Part shown: positions 44,150-55,494 of the stretch, one piece after another
Layout of the letters: each line of letters starts with the position of its first letter
Numbering within the stretch: the first letter of the stretch is position 1
NCBI GenBank assembly: GCA_947652115.1
Contig: OX393561.1
Location: 26,727,356-26,791,355, forward strand
Source of the DNA: Blastomussa wellsi
Lineage: Eukaryota; Cnidaria; Anthozoa; Scleractinia; Plerogyridae
Direction: 5' to 3'
DNA: 64,000 bases
The notes under the pieces: generated by a model
What the model was told of the DNA's origin: nothing
Database searches by the model: none
Seen by the model: only the letters and a program-made list of their open reading frames with translations
Program-made: the position numbers and the translations under genes

Positions 44150-45318
44150 CGTCACACTTGTAACGTAGACCAAAGGATAGAAATCTGACCGATTATTTAA
44201 CTGATTTGAAAATCTATAATGTTGAACATGATCATAAAATCGGCCCAATGCAGCATTCTCCGTCAGAACTTATTACCAGCAATGAAGAAAAGGCCGAGTT
44301 TTTAATGACTTTTTTGTGAACATTGGCAAAAACCTTGCTGATAAATACCATCCCCATGAGGGCGAAGATAAACCATGGATTTGACTGACCTCTACAAGAG
44401 AGTGACACGTACAATTGGTCATTTTTCATCTTGTACACTCAGGCTTGCCTGCGACCTGATCAAACTAAAACCAAGAAAAGCCGCAGGATCCGAGCAGATC
44501 CTAGCCAAAGACCTCGTAGCAGTTTGAAATTCCGCAATCGATGACCTCAATACAGTCTTTTGTAAAAGCCTCAAATCTTCCAGATTCCCATCAAAATGGA
44601 AATTGACCGAGTAGCTGCTATCTTTTAAGAAAGCCAATTAACTCGAACTTGCAAAATACAGAATGCTCTCTACGTTCAGTTTGCCTGGGAAACTCCTGGA
44701 AAGCCAGTTCTGTTGCGTGCTAGATGAGCATCTACAGACACACAATCTGTACAGTAACAATTAGTGGGGATTTAGGAAAGGCAGATGAACTGAACTGAAT
44801 GTCGACCGAAAGATGGAGAGCAGCCCTAGACGAAAACAAAATTGTCGGAGCGATAGTTATCGACTTCAGGAAGGCCTTTGACACCATCTCACATGAGCTC
44901 CTTCCCTTCAAACTCCAAGCAGTTGGCATTATGGGCAACTCCTACAACTGGATATTGAACTATCTAAAAGACAGATCTCCCTTTGCAACAGTCCCACAAG
45001 GTTCGTTACTGGGACCTAGGCTCTATTCAATTTACGTAAGTGACCTGTCCCACGCTGTTACCGAGGGCTAGGTCGAAATGTATGTTTGACACTGTCACCC
45101 ACTGCCTGAATGCAATTTTAAAACAAATTTACAGGTGGTCACTAAGAAACAGGCGAGATAGCAGCTCTCGTAAGGTCTCATATGAACAAACAACAGGGAG
45201 CTGCTACCCTACCGTAAGAACTCTTGATCCATAAAGGCAAAAGTGAAGCTATGCTCCTCTCTACAAAACCTCTAATTGGCCCTCTTCAAGAACTCCAATA
45301 TGAAGATAGCAGATAGTT
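44150..45318 (+). mobile_element. LINE reverse transcriptase relic
   Basis: Plus-strand pieces: LACDLIKLKPRKAAGSEQIL (about 44445), RFPSKWKL, GAIVIDFRKAFDTISHELL and VPQGSLLGPRLYSIYVSDL (44799-45071). A late part follows (KSEAMLLSTKPLIG-type near 45250, read across a stop). The catalytic YADD box is destroyed by stops near 45080. Probably the same CR1/Rex-like group as the tails at 4080 and 15330. Confidence 0.85.
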
Positions 45319-45319
45319 A

Positions 45320-45700
45320 TTGCAGCTGTGTTTGCTTTGCCACAGTCAAGAATCCCTTATTACATTATTCCGTTATTACGGTTGTGTTTGCTTTGCCATA
45401 GTCAAGAATCCCTTATTACGTTATTCCGTTATTACGGCTGTGTTTGCTTTGCCACAGTCGAGAATCCCTTATTACGTTATTACGGCTCTGTTTGCTTTGC
45501 CACAGTCGAGAATCCCTTATTACGTTATTACGGCTCTGTTTGCTTTGCCACAGTCGAGAATCCCTTATTACGTTATTCCGTTATTACGGCTGTGTTTGCT
45601 TTGCCACAGTCGAGAAACCCTTATAACGTTATTCCGTTATTACGGTTGTGTTTGCTTTGCCACAGTCAAGAATCCCTTATTACGTTATTACGGCTGAAGT
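45320..45700. repeat. tandem repeat, 47- and 56-base units, seven copies
   Basis: Units share TGTTTGCTTTGCCACAGTC and AATCCCTTATTACGTTATT and differ by one extra CCGTTATTA block. Copies are more than 90 percent alike, so the array is young. It abuts the left side of Polinton B. Confidence 0.92.
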
Positions 45701-45732
45701 TTCCTCAATAATCGCTGTTGGCTAAGGTTTTG

Positions 45733-46152
45733 CTAAGAATCGTTAATAGCGTTGTTTCTTCCTTTTGGCCGAATTACATAAGAGTAAACAAGATCATTGC
45801 CGTTTTGATCAAGAAAAAATTTCAAACTGTCACTCAAAACAAATTCTGTGCCAATTTTGTGTTCATTTGGGGCAATGGTTACTGTTCTCCCGAATGTACC
45901 CCTCGTTGCAGAAAATATTTTTTCACCGAAATCTTTGTTGAAAAAGTTTTGGATTCTTTCGAGATCGTAGTTGTCAGGGTGCAAAAGAGTTTTGTATTGT
46001 TTATTATCCCCTTTCCATTCATAAAACACTTTCCCCGTTTCTCTTAAGTTGTTCGAACAACTTAACAGCCGGATATAACTCGGTTTAAGAATTGGCTTGT
46101 CAAAGTAAAGAGTGTGACCGTTTTCTGTTGTTACAATAGTAAGCACAACCAT
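45733..46152 (-). CDS. intact 139-residue protein at the left side of Polinton B
   Basis: Uninterrupted minus-strand frame starting MVVLTIVTTENGHTLYF with AT-rich AACAAAAATAAA before the ATG. It has alternating hydrophobic and polar stretches consistent with a beta fold (KPSYIRLLSCS, GTEFVLSDSLKFFL). I associate the start with the penton-like or fibre-like protein of cnidarian Polintons; this is a weak recollection. Not present in the visible part of copy A. It is the only long unbroken gene of copy B. Confidence 0.55.
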   Translation of the reverse strand: MVVLTIVTTENGHTLYFDKPILKPSYIRLLSCSNNLRETGKVFYEWKGDNKQYKTLLHPDNYDLERIQNFFNKDFGEKIFSATRGTFGRTVTIAPNEHKIGTEFVLSDSLKFFLDQNGNDLVYSYVIRPKGRNNAINDS

Positions 46153-46207
46153 TTTATTTTTGTTGCATATAAATTTCTAATTAAAAAATGATGGGGAGTA
46201 ATAAAAG

Positions 46208-47442
46208 ATGAACATCTTCAAAACCACACGTACAAAATCAGATTCTGTTGCGTTTGACTATCTCGAAAAAGGGCGCAAAATCAAATCGAAGGAAAGGAGT
46301 CTGCCAACCTCACAAAATGGATTCAAAACCCCAAGGCGAACGTGAAGGCTGTACAAGCCAAGGCGTAGGCAGCTTTTTCTGCACGGTTTCCGAGGGCCAA
46401 CAAAAGCAAATTTGAAGCACAGACAATTTTTGCGCTGGACAACACAAAGAGGGTGAAGGTAGTCTGCAAAGCGTCTTCGGTTCAGACAGCAAATATTGGA
46501 GTGCAGGCATGAAAAGTGAAGTATTTGACAAATATCACACAACGCTGAATCTGCCGCCGCAGGTGCGGGCTTCTTACATCTTCCACATGTACTTCACGGT
46601 TCGGTGCATCTTGTATCAGCTCGGAGGCATCCAAAGTTTCAGCGCATTGCCGGGCGACCCTCTTACAAAAGATTGTCCACAGAGTTCGGCGTTCACCCGT
46701 GAACTGATTTCCGCCTCACGTACGGGGCAAACCGCGGGCTGGGAAGCGTTTACATTTATTGATACGACCCTTTCATACTGGACGTGCCCTATCCATCGGA
46801 AAAAGCAAAATTCGACGACAAGGACCCAAAGGCATCAGAAAAGGGAATTTCAGTATGCTTCATAAGAAACTATGCCGCGGAAGAGCAATTCAAATGGTTC
46901 ACGCCCAAAACCTTGGCAGGTTTGACCCAGGGGGGCACGCAAAGGAGGCGCAAAGTGAGTTCCTTGTCTTGGTGGAAGACGCGATAAGGCAAACGGATCT
47001 GGCCAAGTCAGTTTCAAGATACCAACTTGCCGTAGATGAGGCAAAGGTGAGGCTCAACCTTGCTCTGTGCCCGGTAGCCTGGCTGATGCCCACGCAGATG
47101 GTAATTAACACAGAGAGCACGATTGGCTACAACAACCAGCTCAAACAAACGATGCCAGGTATGAAGCTGGGTGTAAACAACGGGGTAAACAAAAGCACAG
47201 AAAAAGCAGGGCTTCGACTAATGGATGGCGAGAGACCGCCAAACAGTCACCCTTCGAATCCAATTCATAAAGCAGCAAAAAAAGAGGCAGCTCCTGTGAT
47301 CCAAACAGCTGCAGAAGAGCAAACGGAATCTGAACCAACGCCCAAGGCTGGCGCCGGTAGGGAGTCACATGATGTGAACAAAATAGCTGTTATTGTTGGC
47401 GTGGCTGCAGTTGCGGGTTTGGCATTCTTGTCATTTCGTTAA
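46208..47442 (+). pseudogene. conserved membrane-anchored Polinton protein, copy B
   Basis: Homologue of 2020-3041. A shared core begins near 46540 (NLPPQVRASYIFHMYFTV); shifts near 46670 and 46760 break the middle; the last part is open from 46910 and ends at 47440-47442 with KIAVIVGVAAVAGLAFL. It keeps a stretch of about 60 codons near 47065-47250 that copy A has lost. The 5' part (46208-46500) does not match copy A well. Confidence 0.6.
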
Positions 47443-48682
47443 CGCTGCTTCTTGATATAGGTCTCCATTAGCCAGCCAAAATCAGCAGCCCAGTGTGCTC
47501 AGCAAGAAAGGCGATGGCCTGACCAGCGGCTTTGAAGAGGAAACTCACAATCGAGCCAATGAGACCTGGCAGAGCAGTTGATACCTTTGAGCCAATATCT
47601 TTCAGACCTTTTCCCAACACTTTGCCGGTGGCCCAATGCTTTGCCGGTGGTGATGGCGCCAATAAAAGCACCAATCGTGACACCAGCAGCAAGAAAGATT
47701 GCTGTGACTGTCACACCATATTTTTTGAAGATCTCTTTGACCCTTTCACGAAGTGGAAGCACTCTTTCTCTTTCCTCAATCTGCGTTTGCAAGCACGCGA
47801 GCTCCTCGGTTCTTTCTGCAACTCTTCCTTCCGTGGCTTCTTTGTCAGAGGGTGAGGCGTTCTAATCGTTGATGATTTTCTGACCTTCATCATTTTGTTG
47901 TTGAAGGTTGGTTTCTTGCTCTTTCAGCCCATCCAACGTTCTTGTTTCGTTAAGATTTTGTTGAAGAGCGTTTCTTTCTTTGTCCTTCTTATCAAGGTCT
48001 GCTCTTAGGTTATCAACCTTTTCTTGTTCTTTTGTTTTATTTTTTGCTTGTTTTTCAAGAGCTGCCACCTCTTTTTTTGCATTTTCAAAATCTGTTTTAA
48101 GATTTTTTATCAGTTGCTGCTGTCTCTGCAGTTCTGCCTGACTTTCAACATTAGAACCATATTCATCTTGTAACCCATCAATCCTTGCTTGAGTTTGCTC
48201 AATTCTGTTTCTCAGATTTTGAGCCTCTTGTGTAGCTTTTTCCTTTTCTGCAGCAATTTTTTCAGCATCTCTTAATTGTCATTCGGTCTCTCTCAATCTC
48301 TGATATTGTTCGCTTATGCTTTCATTGTCTTGAGCGATAATTTCTTTAGCTTCTGGACCCAGAGAGTATTTGAACTTATCTGTGAAGTTTTTGAGAAAAC
48401 CACTACGACTTTTTCTGAAAATTTTCAGTCTCACCGCCTTTTGAACCAAATGATACAAATGTTGTTTCAATTCCACTTTTTTTGCTGAAACCAATTGGGC
48501 CTAATTTTCTGAAGTCACCTGGATCCACAAAATCGCCCAACAAAGGAGCTTCAACATGGGATGTGTAAGGAATCCCGCTCTGTTCGTGCTGCATTCTTTG
48601 CATTTCATAGTGTTCGCCACTATGGAAGGGTGTCAATGCAGAGCCAGGCTGAAATGGACGGGTAGTATTGGCCTTCTGCCAT
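47439..48682 (-). pseudogene. pVI-like coiled-coil protein, copy B
   Basis: Starts MAEGQYYP at 48682, facing the capsid gene across 37 bases. An acidic/Gly N-terminal part is followed by heptad coiled coil (about 48490-47800), then EIFKKYGVTVTAIFLAAGV and the glycine-rich helices GKGLKDIGSKVSTALPGLIG and SFLFKAAGQAIAFLAEH. Several frame changes (near 48410, 48290, 47870, 47660, 47470). No LINE here, so the gene is continuous in layout. Confidence 0.62.
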
Positions 48683-48719
48683 TGCATATTAAACAAAAAA
48701 ATTTTTTTGTTTAATATAG

Positions 48720-49790
48720 ATGATGGTGGTGCAAGAAAACCTTCGGCCAATGCACAACGAGAAAAAGCTCGGCGCGATGAAAGCCGAGCGTGCAGTAAAA
48801 CGCATCACCTTTGATCGTAGCGATGCCAGCCCCAGCGAGACCCTGTATGTTTCGGTGCCCAAGCTGAATGAGAATGAGGTCCTCGTGCCCGGCTCGCTCG
48901 CACTGCTCTTCAACATTGACTTGTCTGGAGGGCATGCCAACAACTTCCTCATTCAAAATGTTGCACGCGCTCTGGTCGGTTGGTAATGCAGGACATGGTG
49001 GTGATCTGGGAGGACCTTTTCCTCTTGCAGGAGGAGCAGGACAACATGCTGCTGGACGGCATTCAGAGTGAGGACCTTTGCAAGATCCCCTCAAACGCTG
49101 GGGATAAGAAAACCACTGGTATTGCCAGGGAAAAAGCGCTGAACAATGTTTTCAGAACGAAATACCGTATCAGACTGGACCACCAGATTCTGACCGACCA
49201 CGTAGTCTTTTACCCCCAAGCTCTTAACAATGACCTCGTGTTTGAGTTGACACTTGCGCCAGCCTCACAGGTTGTCAAAGGCCCTGACCCAACAAAACTG
49301 AAATACACGCTGACCAACATCCAGCTCGAGTACGAAATGATCAGAAGCAATACTCTGGAGGCCGACGCGCACAGTATTTATTCCAAGGGCAAGGAATTCA
49401 TGTACGATCACGTGATGCGGGCTGAGGTGGTCACCTTCGCAAAAGGCACAGAAACAAGGATGAACCTCAGAGTCAAACCCCAGAGAAGGTCCCTTTAAGG
49501 CATCCTTCTCCTCTTTTTTGAGCCATATGTCGCGGGCACCAGGGATTCAGAAAACTACCTCAACCCTGACCTGACAAAAGTCAGCATTACGGTGAACGGC
49601 TCACCCAACATGCTGTACAACAATGGCATCGAAGGCAAGGACATTTGGGAGGAAGCCAGCCGCTTCTTTGTCAAGACAAGAACCCCGCACATGAATCTGA
49701 CGAAGTTATACACCGATGACAAGTACGGGTGATTTGCGCTCAATGGCAGATCAGTCGCTTCTCGGCAGAGAAGATATACTGTGCAATACT
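48720..49790 (+). pseudogene. major capsid protein, Polinton B
   Basis: Starts MMVVQENLRPMHNEKKLGAM with TTTAATATAG just before. A deletion of about 40 bases near 48980 shifts the frame. The frame resumes (WEDLFLLQEEQDNML) and stays open to a stop at 49496-49498. A further shift follows, and the C-terminal part seen in copy A (about 120 codons) is mostly missing. Clearly homologous to 4908-6153. Confidence 0.72.
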
Positions 49791-49800
49791 GAAATAGAAA

Positions 49801-50385
49801 TGAACCCGAGCAACATCCTGTTCAACGCTCTCATTGTTGGTCCGACGAATTCAGGCAAATCATGGTTTGTGGTGGACCAGATCTATGGCCCTTTCGTGGC
49901 AAGTTCAATTACATCGTGCTCATCTGCCCAACATTCCTGCACAACAAAACCTACCCCCGAATTGGTGTAGATGATCCACGAATGCTTGTAATAATATGCG
50001 TGCAACATGAGGTGGAAAATTGGTTGAAGCTCGTGAGCTTTGTTTTGGAGGGCACCAAACGATCATAATCCTTGACGACTGTGCAGCCTCGAAAAATGCG
50101 AAAGGGTGCACAGGCCAGCTGGTAAATCTTGCATTTTCTGCTCGACATATCGGCATCAGCGTTTGGGTGCTGACACAGAAGATGACAGCCTCCTTCTGGG
50201 AGAACGTCGCAGCGATCGTTCTCTTTTACATCCCCGTGGCCAAGACCAAGAAAGCCATCTTTGATGATTACACAGGGGAACTCTCCCAGGATGAGTACAA
50301 AGATCTGATTTCAAAGCTGAAAGAGCGAAAGTTCACTTATCGCGTGTTCTCGCTTCGACACCCCTATGGGGTTGAGTTATTTTGA
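49801..50385 (+). pseudogene. packaging ATPase, Polinton B, frameshifted
   Basis: Begins MNPSNILFNALIVGPTNSG with GAAATAGAA before it. The Walker A box is changed to GPTNSGKS, which still keeps GKS. Frameshifts lie near 49890 and 50055. Walker B (IIILDDC) and the Gln motif (LTQKM) are readable from 50065. Compared with copy A the body is one-to-one but not translatable in one frame. Confidence 0.8.
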
Positions 50386-50416
50386 ATTGAAAAAATGAAA
50401 GTTGTAAGATATTACA

Positions 50417-50940
50417 ATGGTTGAAGAGCATGCAATCGCGGAAGTTATGAACCTGCTGGAAGCCGAGCCGTCGAGCGGGCCAGCTAAAGGTGTTGTGGCA
50501 GGCTTAACAGCGCCCGGGCCTGCTGGTGTCGACAGGAAAAGCCAAAGAGGGCATCTGGGTGCAGTTAACACACGAGCAGGCGAAGTGCCTGAGCGACAAA
50601 GATGTTGAGAAATACACCAAATGGTACGAGACATACATGGGCTCAAAGACAACTGACAGCTTGATCGACAGCTTCATTTTTCTTGTGACCAAAGTGGTCG
50701 GAATGGCCGTTGACGTCAAAGACATAGATGCTTATCAAAAAGAACTCAGAAACGACTACATCATCAACAAAGAGCTTTCCAACCTTGCCGGCAACATTGC
50801 TTTAAAGTGCGGCCGTTTTCTTGCTCTGGCCAACACGGTGCTGATCACCACAAAACACATTGATTTTAATGAGCATTTGAAGAGTAAGTTCGAAGCAAAA
50901 TCGGAAGAAATTACTGAGCATTTCTCGCCAACTATTGTTA
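50417..50940 (+). pseudogene. homologue of the 187-residue protein, Polinton B
   Basis: Starts MVEEHAIAEVMNLLEAEPSS after GATATTACA. A shift near 50525 moves into the frame that keeps KTTDSLIDSFIFLVTKVVG. Very close to 6784-7347 at the protein level, but the usual stop is replaced: the frame runs on into unrelated sequence to 51104. Confidence 0.62.
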
Positions 50941-50944
50941 TAAT

Positions 50945-51565
50945 AAAGTCTTCAAGTCCTCAGCTTCTACGCTCGCATTTGAAAGATCAACTTGATGGGA
51001 GGAACAATTTTATGATTACCGCTTTGGTTAGAACAGTTCGGGACTCTAAGGAATGTAATGTAGCGGTCGTTAAAACGTTTCTTATTGTGCATAGTACTGT
51101 ATAAAACAAGACTTCTTGCCTTTTTATGATTGTTGTTTTGGTGGGAGGAATTTTGAACAGACAACAATATCCTTAAGTGATTTTTCCTTCCTTAAATGCT
51201 ACAATCGGTTAGGTTTCTAAGCTCATGATTGCAAGACTGGTTTTGGATTCCTAAGGAGGTCTCCTTCGACAGTTGCTAAAGCTTGTTTCTAAAGAGCTCT
51301 GAGGCGAGCTAGTAACAAGTGCCGATGAGAGATTCAACTCCGCTTTTATGGTATCCTGCAGTCAGTAACAGGGTTGATCTATTGTTTATATTACAGTAAT
51401 TATGCAGATTGGCGGTTTTTACACGCTGCATGGAGTTAAATCACTCAAATTAGCTGATAGAAAATGATTTTGCATGTAGCTAGTTGATCAGGAAAGGGCT
51501 GTTAGATAGTCTTAAAAATCTGTTAGCTTTGTTGAGCGTAGAGATTCGCCAGGGCGATAAAACAA
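50945..51565. other. ~600-base insert in Polinton B, no gene
   Basis: Copy A has only about 70 bases here. The inserted DNA has no recognisable frame or clear terminal repeats. It may be a decayed element. Confidence 0.5.
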
Positions 51566-51577
51566 TTCCTTGGCACA

Positions 51578-52059
51578 ATGTTGACCGAACAACCTGAGAG
51601 CGCACATTTGCAAGTCGATATCACACAGCAAGCGACAACCCCAACTCCAACCACAAGGCCAGCAAAAAAGCCCAAGCGAGTTGCTGGTCGTAAACTCATA
51701 GCTGAGAAAACAAGGCAGGCCCGCGAAGCACAGAAAAAAGCTTTTATAGAGGCTTCTGCGAATATTTGCAAGAGAGAAGGAAAAATAATCTGCGCCTGCT
51801 CCTGAGCCGGTTCCAATGGATCTCTATCAGCACAACCCAATGGATCTCTATCATTGGAACTGGCGCTACGCTTGTTACAACTTATGTCAAGCATGAGGAC
51901 ATAATAGCCTTTTTAGGTAAGCAACCGGCACCGGCACCTGCACCAGAACCCGCGCCTCAGGTGAGGATGCAAGCATCTCCACAACCCCAAAAAAGGCATT
52001 CACCCGATGGATTAGCCAGAGGTGAAATTGATTTGAATTTATTTTATGATGTTGTATAA
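51578..52059 (+). pseudogene. single-pass membrane protein, Polinton B
   Basis: Homologue of 7419-7862: basic N-terminal part (RPAKKPKRVAGRK), then TTQWISIIGTGATLVTTYV and an Ala-Pro-rich tail. Frameshift near 51770; the phrase TGGATCTCTATCA is present twice (about 51818 and 51841), a small internal duplication. Confidence 0.6.
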
Positions 52060-52063
52060 CAAA

Positions 52064-52267
52064 ATGTGGAAAGTACCAGACTTCCAACAGTTTGCAATAA
52101 GCATCACAGCCGTTTCAGGCATTGGCTTAATTTGGGGGACATTCACGTACAATTGCCTTAAAACTATCTTTTGGATTGCCAAAAATCCTGATCATTTCAA
52201 AGAAGTATTTGAGGAATTAGATGGCGAGCAACAATTTCAATTAACTATTTTTTTCTCTTCTCTATAA
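52064..52267 (+). CDS. small membrane protein, Polinton B
   Basis: Homologue of the gene at 7908. MWKVPDFQQFAI follows GTTGTATAACAAA. The membrane helix and TYNCLKTI are conserved. The frame stays open for 67 codons, but the polyacidic tail of copy A is absent and the end runs into the next gene's leader. Confidence 0.5.
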   Translation: MWKVPDFQQFAISITAVSGIGLIWGTFTYNCLKTIFWIAKNPDHFKEVFEELDGEQQFQLTIFFSSL

Positions 52268-52272
52268 CCAAC

Positions 52273-52469
52273 ATGTCTGACAAGAAGCTCGTGAAAACAG
52301 TCATGGATGCCGCCACCCTTACAGGCCTCGCTGCTGGCATAGGCTGGGCTGCCAAAAAAACGTTCAAGAAAAGTTTGAAAACTATGCAATGTTCACAGCT
52401 GTAATGGTGGGGAGCGTTGCGCTCAAACAGTATCTTGAGGAACAGAAAATCCTTCCCACCAATGCCTAA
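52273..52469 (+). pseudogene. two-helix membrane protein, Polinton B
   Basis: Starts MSDKKLVKTVMDAATL after CTATAACCAAC, identical to copy A. A deletion of about 26 bases near 52376 shifts the frame within the loop. The second helix is readable in another phase. Confidence 0.6.
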
Positions 52470-52508
52470 AATTCTGCATTTGCAAATACCTCTGATAATA
52501 TACGAAGC

Positions 52509-52943
52509 ATGGCAAGTATCGCGATTATGGTTGGCGGGGCTGTGTTGAATGCAGCGGCTTTTATTGGCGGTAATTATCTCGTGAGGGCTTTTGGGGGCGG
52601 TGACAAAGCAGCACAAGAAGAAAAAGTGCACCATGATAAGGCTCTCAAGGCGTATCAAGCTGCGTACGCAAAATACACACGTGACTACACCAAACTTCTT
52701 GACTGGATTGCGACAAACGTGCAAATAAAGGAGGAGGCCGAGCAGAACTTCGCCAACACTGACTACACCTTTAAGCTCTACAACCAGGCACATCCTGAAG
52801 AATGAATGATACCTACCAAAGAGCCCAAGTTCTCTGATTTCTATCAGCGAAGCGAGCAGCAGAAAAATGGTGAACTCGTGTTCGTGGGCGCCGGGACGAT
52901 CGCTCTGGTCTATGCAGCCTTCCGGTTCCTTAAAACTTTTTAA
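52509..52943 (+). pseudogene. coiled-coil protein with terminal hydrophobic segments, Polinton B
   Basis: Starts MASIAIMVGGAVLNAAAF after AATATACGAAGC, six residues longer than copy A. One in-frame TGA at 52803-52805; reading continues in the same phase to a stop at 52941-52943. Otherwise complete. Confidence 0.65.
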
Positions 52944-52963
52944 CTCCTTACTTATAGAGCGCG

Positions 52964-53923
52964 ATGGATGCAAAACTCGCAAAGATATACTACGGCCCTG
53001 GGGGATATTGGAAAGGCATTGCCGCTATCGAAAAATTATCCGAGGCCGCCAAGGTACCAGAAGAGACCGCAAAAAAGTGGCTGGTCAAGCAAGCCCTCTG
53101 GCAGATATACCTGCCCGCTCTGAGGTGCATTCCTCAACCAAAATTCAATGTGTCCACACCCAATGCGGTCCACCAAGCAGACCTTCTTTTTCTGCCACAC
53201 GACAAACTGCCCCGCGGGCGCAAGGTTTTCAAATACGCGCTGACCGTTGTCAACGTGGCCAGCAGCTTCAAAGAGGCCAAACCCTTGACTTCGAAAAATT
53301 CTGATGAGGTTGCCCAGGCCTTCCAGAAGATTTACAAGTGCGCGCCTCTCAAATGGCCTCATCTGCTACAAAAGACATAGAAAATCACAAAACCTTTACC
53401 TGGGGCGGCCGCGTTGACATTCACCACGACCAGGCCATTGTTGAACGTTTAAACCGCACCCTTGCCGAGCGCTTGTTCGGGCATCAGTAGGCCGTGGAAG
53501 TGCGACTCCCTGAGGGCCAGCGGTCCACCGCATGGGTGAAAAGACTTCCTTAAGTTGTTGCCGCTCTGAACAACGAGGTAACAAAGCCTTATCGGCAAGA
53601 AACCCGCAGAAGCTATCAAAGAAAAATCTGTTTATTCCAAACCATCAATACCTGAAAGAAGGCCTGTTGGAAAGAGCGAAAAAATCCTCCCCTCTCTTGT
53701 CCAAGTTCGTTATCTATACTATCCGGGAGAGTTGGAAGGTGGGGGAAAGAAGAGAGCCACGGATCCAATCTGGTCGTTGAAAGTTTACAACATTGAAAGA
53801 TCTTTTACCAAACCAAATCAACCCGTTCTCTACTATTTGCATGATGGGCCTAAGCGCCGCTTTGTGCGTGAAGAGTTGTTGGTTGTCCCTCCAAACACAC
53901 AGTTGCCCCCGGAGCAACTCTAA
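52964..53923 (+). pseudogene. rve integrase, Polinton B
   Basis: Starts MDAKLAKIYYGPGGYWKG, giving the natural N-terminus missing from copy A. First catalytic Asp kept (HQADLLF). Around 53370 about 25 bases including the second catalytic Asp are lost and the frame changes; stops follow near 53488 and 53552. The last part is open (53732-53923) and ends with the natural C-terminus ELLVVPPNTQLPPEQL. Confidence 0.8.
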
Positions 53924-54546
53924 CAAAATGCTGACAAATCAAAATCTGCCAATAAAGCTTCTATTTCAGCTTCTAACCCCCCCGAGCAACGCTATTTCAG
54001 CATATGACGGCCTGGAGTACCCGTAAGGATGGATCCTGTTGTCCGCATTCTGCCGCTTTGAATCAAACGCCGACAGCGAAATCTTGTTTACGTGCATGCC
54101 ATAGATCTCATGCCCCTCACTTCGAAGAATGTTCATTCCGTGCCATAACTGTTTCGCACCTGAAAGCATTTCCTTGTACTGTTCATGCATTATTTGTTTC
54201 TTAACAATGCACTTTTTTACGCCCTTCGCTTTTTTTTCGTCCGCCCTCAGAATCGAGTACATTTTCAGCCTCAGACACATGCATTCTGCTATCGGCATTC
54301 CGGCTTATTCATCTTTCATCTTGCCCAAGGCCTTTTTGTTGGCGTTTGTGTGAAGTGGATGCTCCTTGCTCGCATCATCAAGTAATTTGTTTCTTTCGAT
54401 GTCTGTGTAGACATCATCCGTTTCTATCTCAAGCAGAAGGCTGTCACTGTGTACAAGAGCTCGCACTTTTCACCGTAGGATTTTGCTGTCGTCAAGGATC
54501 GTCATACCTGTGTACACAGGTTTATTCAGCAGCAGCTTGCATTTAG

Positions 54547-55027
54547 ATAGATAGATAGTTAGATAGATAGTTTATTGAAATTACCCTTGCAGCCCGAGGG
54601 CTGAATTACGATAATTTTTACAAGTGTAAAACGTAAATTAAATTACAACTATAAATAATACTAATAATAAAAATTACATAATGGTAAATTAAGAGAGTTA
54701 CTTGATAAGAATAAACTTATCATTATTATATAAACACTAAGTTATAATTAAGATACAATTAAAGTTATTTAAGTTGTAAAAGGACGTGCTATCGGCAATG
54801 GCTTATAATAAAACTGTCTCTAAAACGATTGGTTTTAAAACGCGGGACTTGGAACTTGCGATTTCCCCGTGTTCGCACTGTGCCAGAGTAAGGTGGCGGG
54901 AGTAGTGGACGAAGATTATGATTATTGTTGTTATTTATCTCTTGAAACAATAAGTTCCCAATCGCCTCTCTCCTGTCATACAAGGTTGGTATGTTAAAAA
55001 CTTCCTGACCATAAGATAGTTCATTAG
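54547..55027 (-). mobile_element. 5'-truncated LINE inserted in polymerase B
   Basis: Minus-strand frame reads YGQEVFNIPTLYDRREAIGN, LLFQEINNNNN and FKTNRFRDSFIISH, the C-terminal end of a LINE reverse transcriptase. It is followed by an AT-rich 3' UTR and a TATC/GATA repeat tail (AGATAGATAGATAG at 54546). Polymerase sequence continues on both sides; GCTTGCAT and GCTTATGCAT flank it. Confidence 0.8.
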
Positions 55028-55494
55028 TGCTTATGCATGTAGATCCCCGCCATGTTTGTAAATTCGGCAAACCTTGAGTGCAAAGGGCTGGCAACCAATT
55101 TTCTTATTTTGTTTTCCTCGTCGCTGCGCACGATTTTTATGTTGCGCAGGTTTTCCATGGTTTTGAGTTGTTTATGAGCTTGTAAAAGTTCTTTTCAAAG
55201 TCGCTTCTTGCATTTTTCCTGAACTCAGTATTCATCCTGATGTACAGCTCCATCCAGCATTCTTGTTCGAACCCGAGCACCCTGTGCACGCGTTTCAGTT
55301 TCATGCCTTGCTTCAGATAAAACTGAAGGTTTCTGTAATGCACGACATAGTTGTTTTTGTCTTCGAGGGTCAGCAACAGCTTCTTGCTCTCCGGTTAGGT
55401 TAAATCCAGGGCTTTCATTAAATTCTTTTGGTAGTCCGACATCCATTCCTTTTTCACGACTTTTTTCTCCAGTGCCAGGGGATAGCTGTTGTTC

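Noticed and set aside
45320..45711. Repetitive plus frames (LCLLCHSQESLITLF type)
   Set aside because: Shadows of the tandem array in all phases; not a protein repeat.
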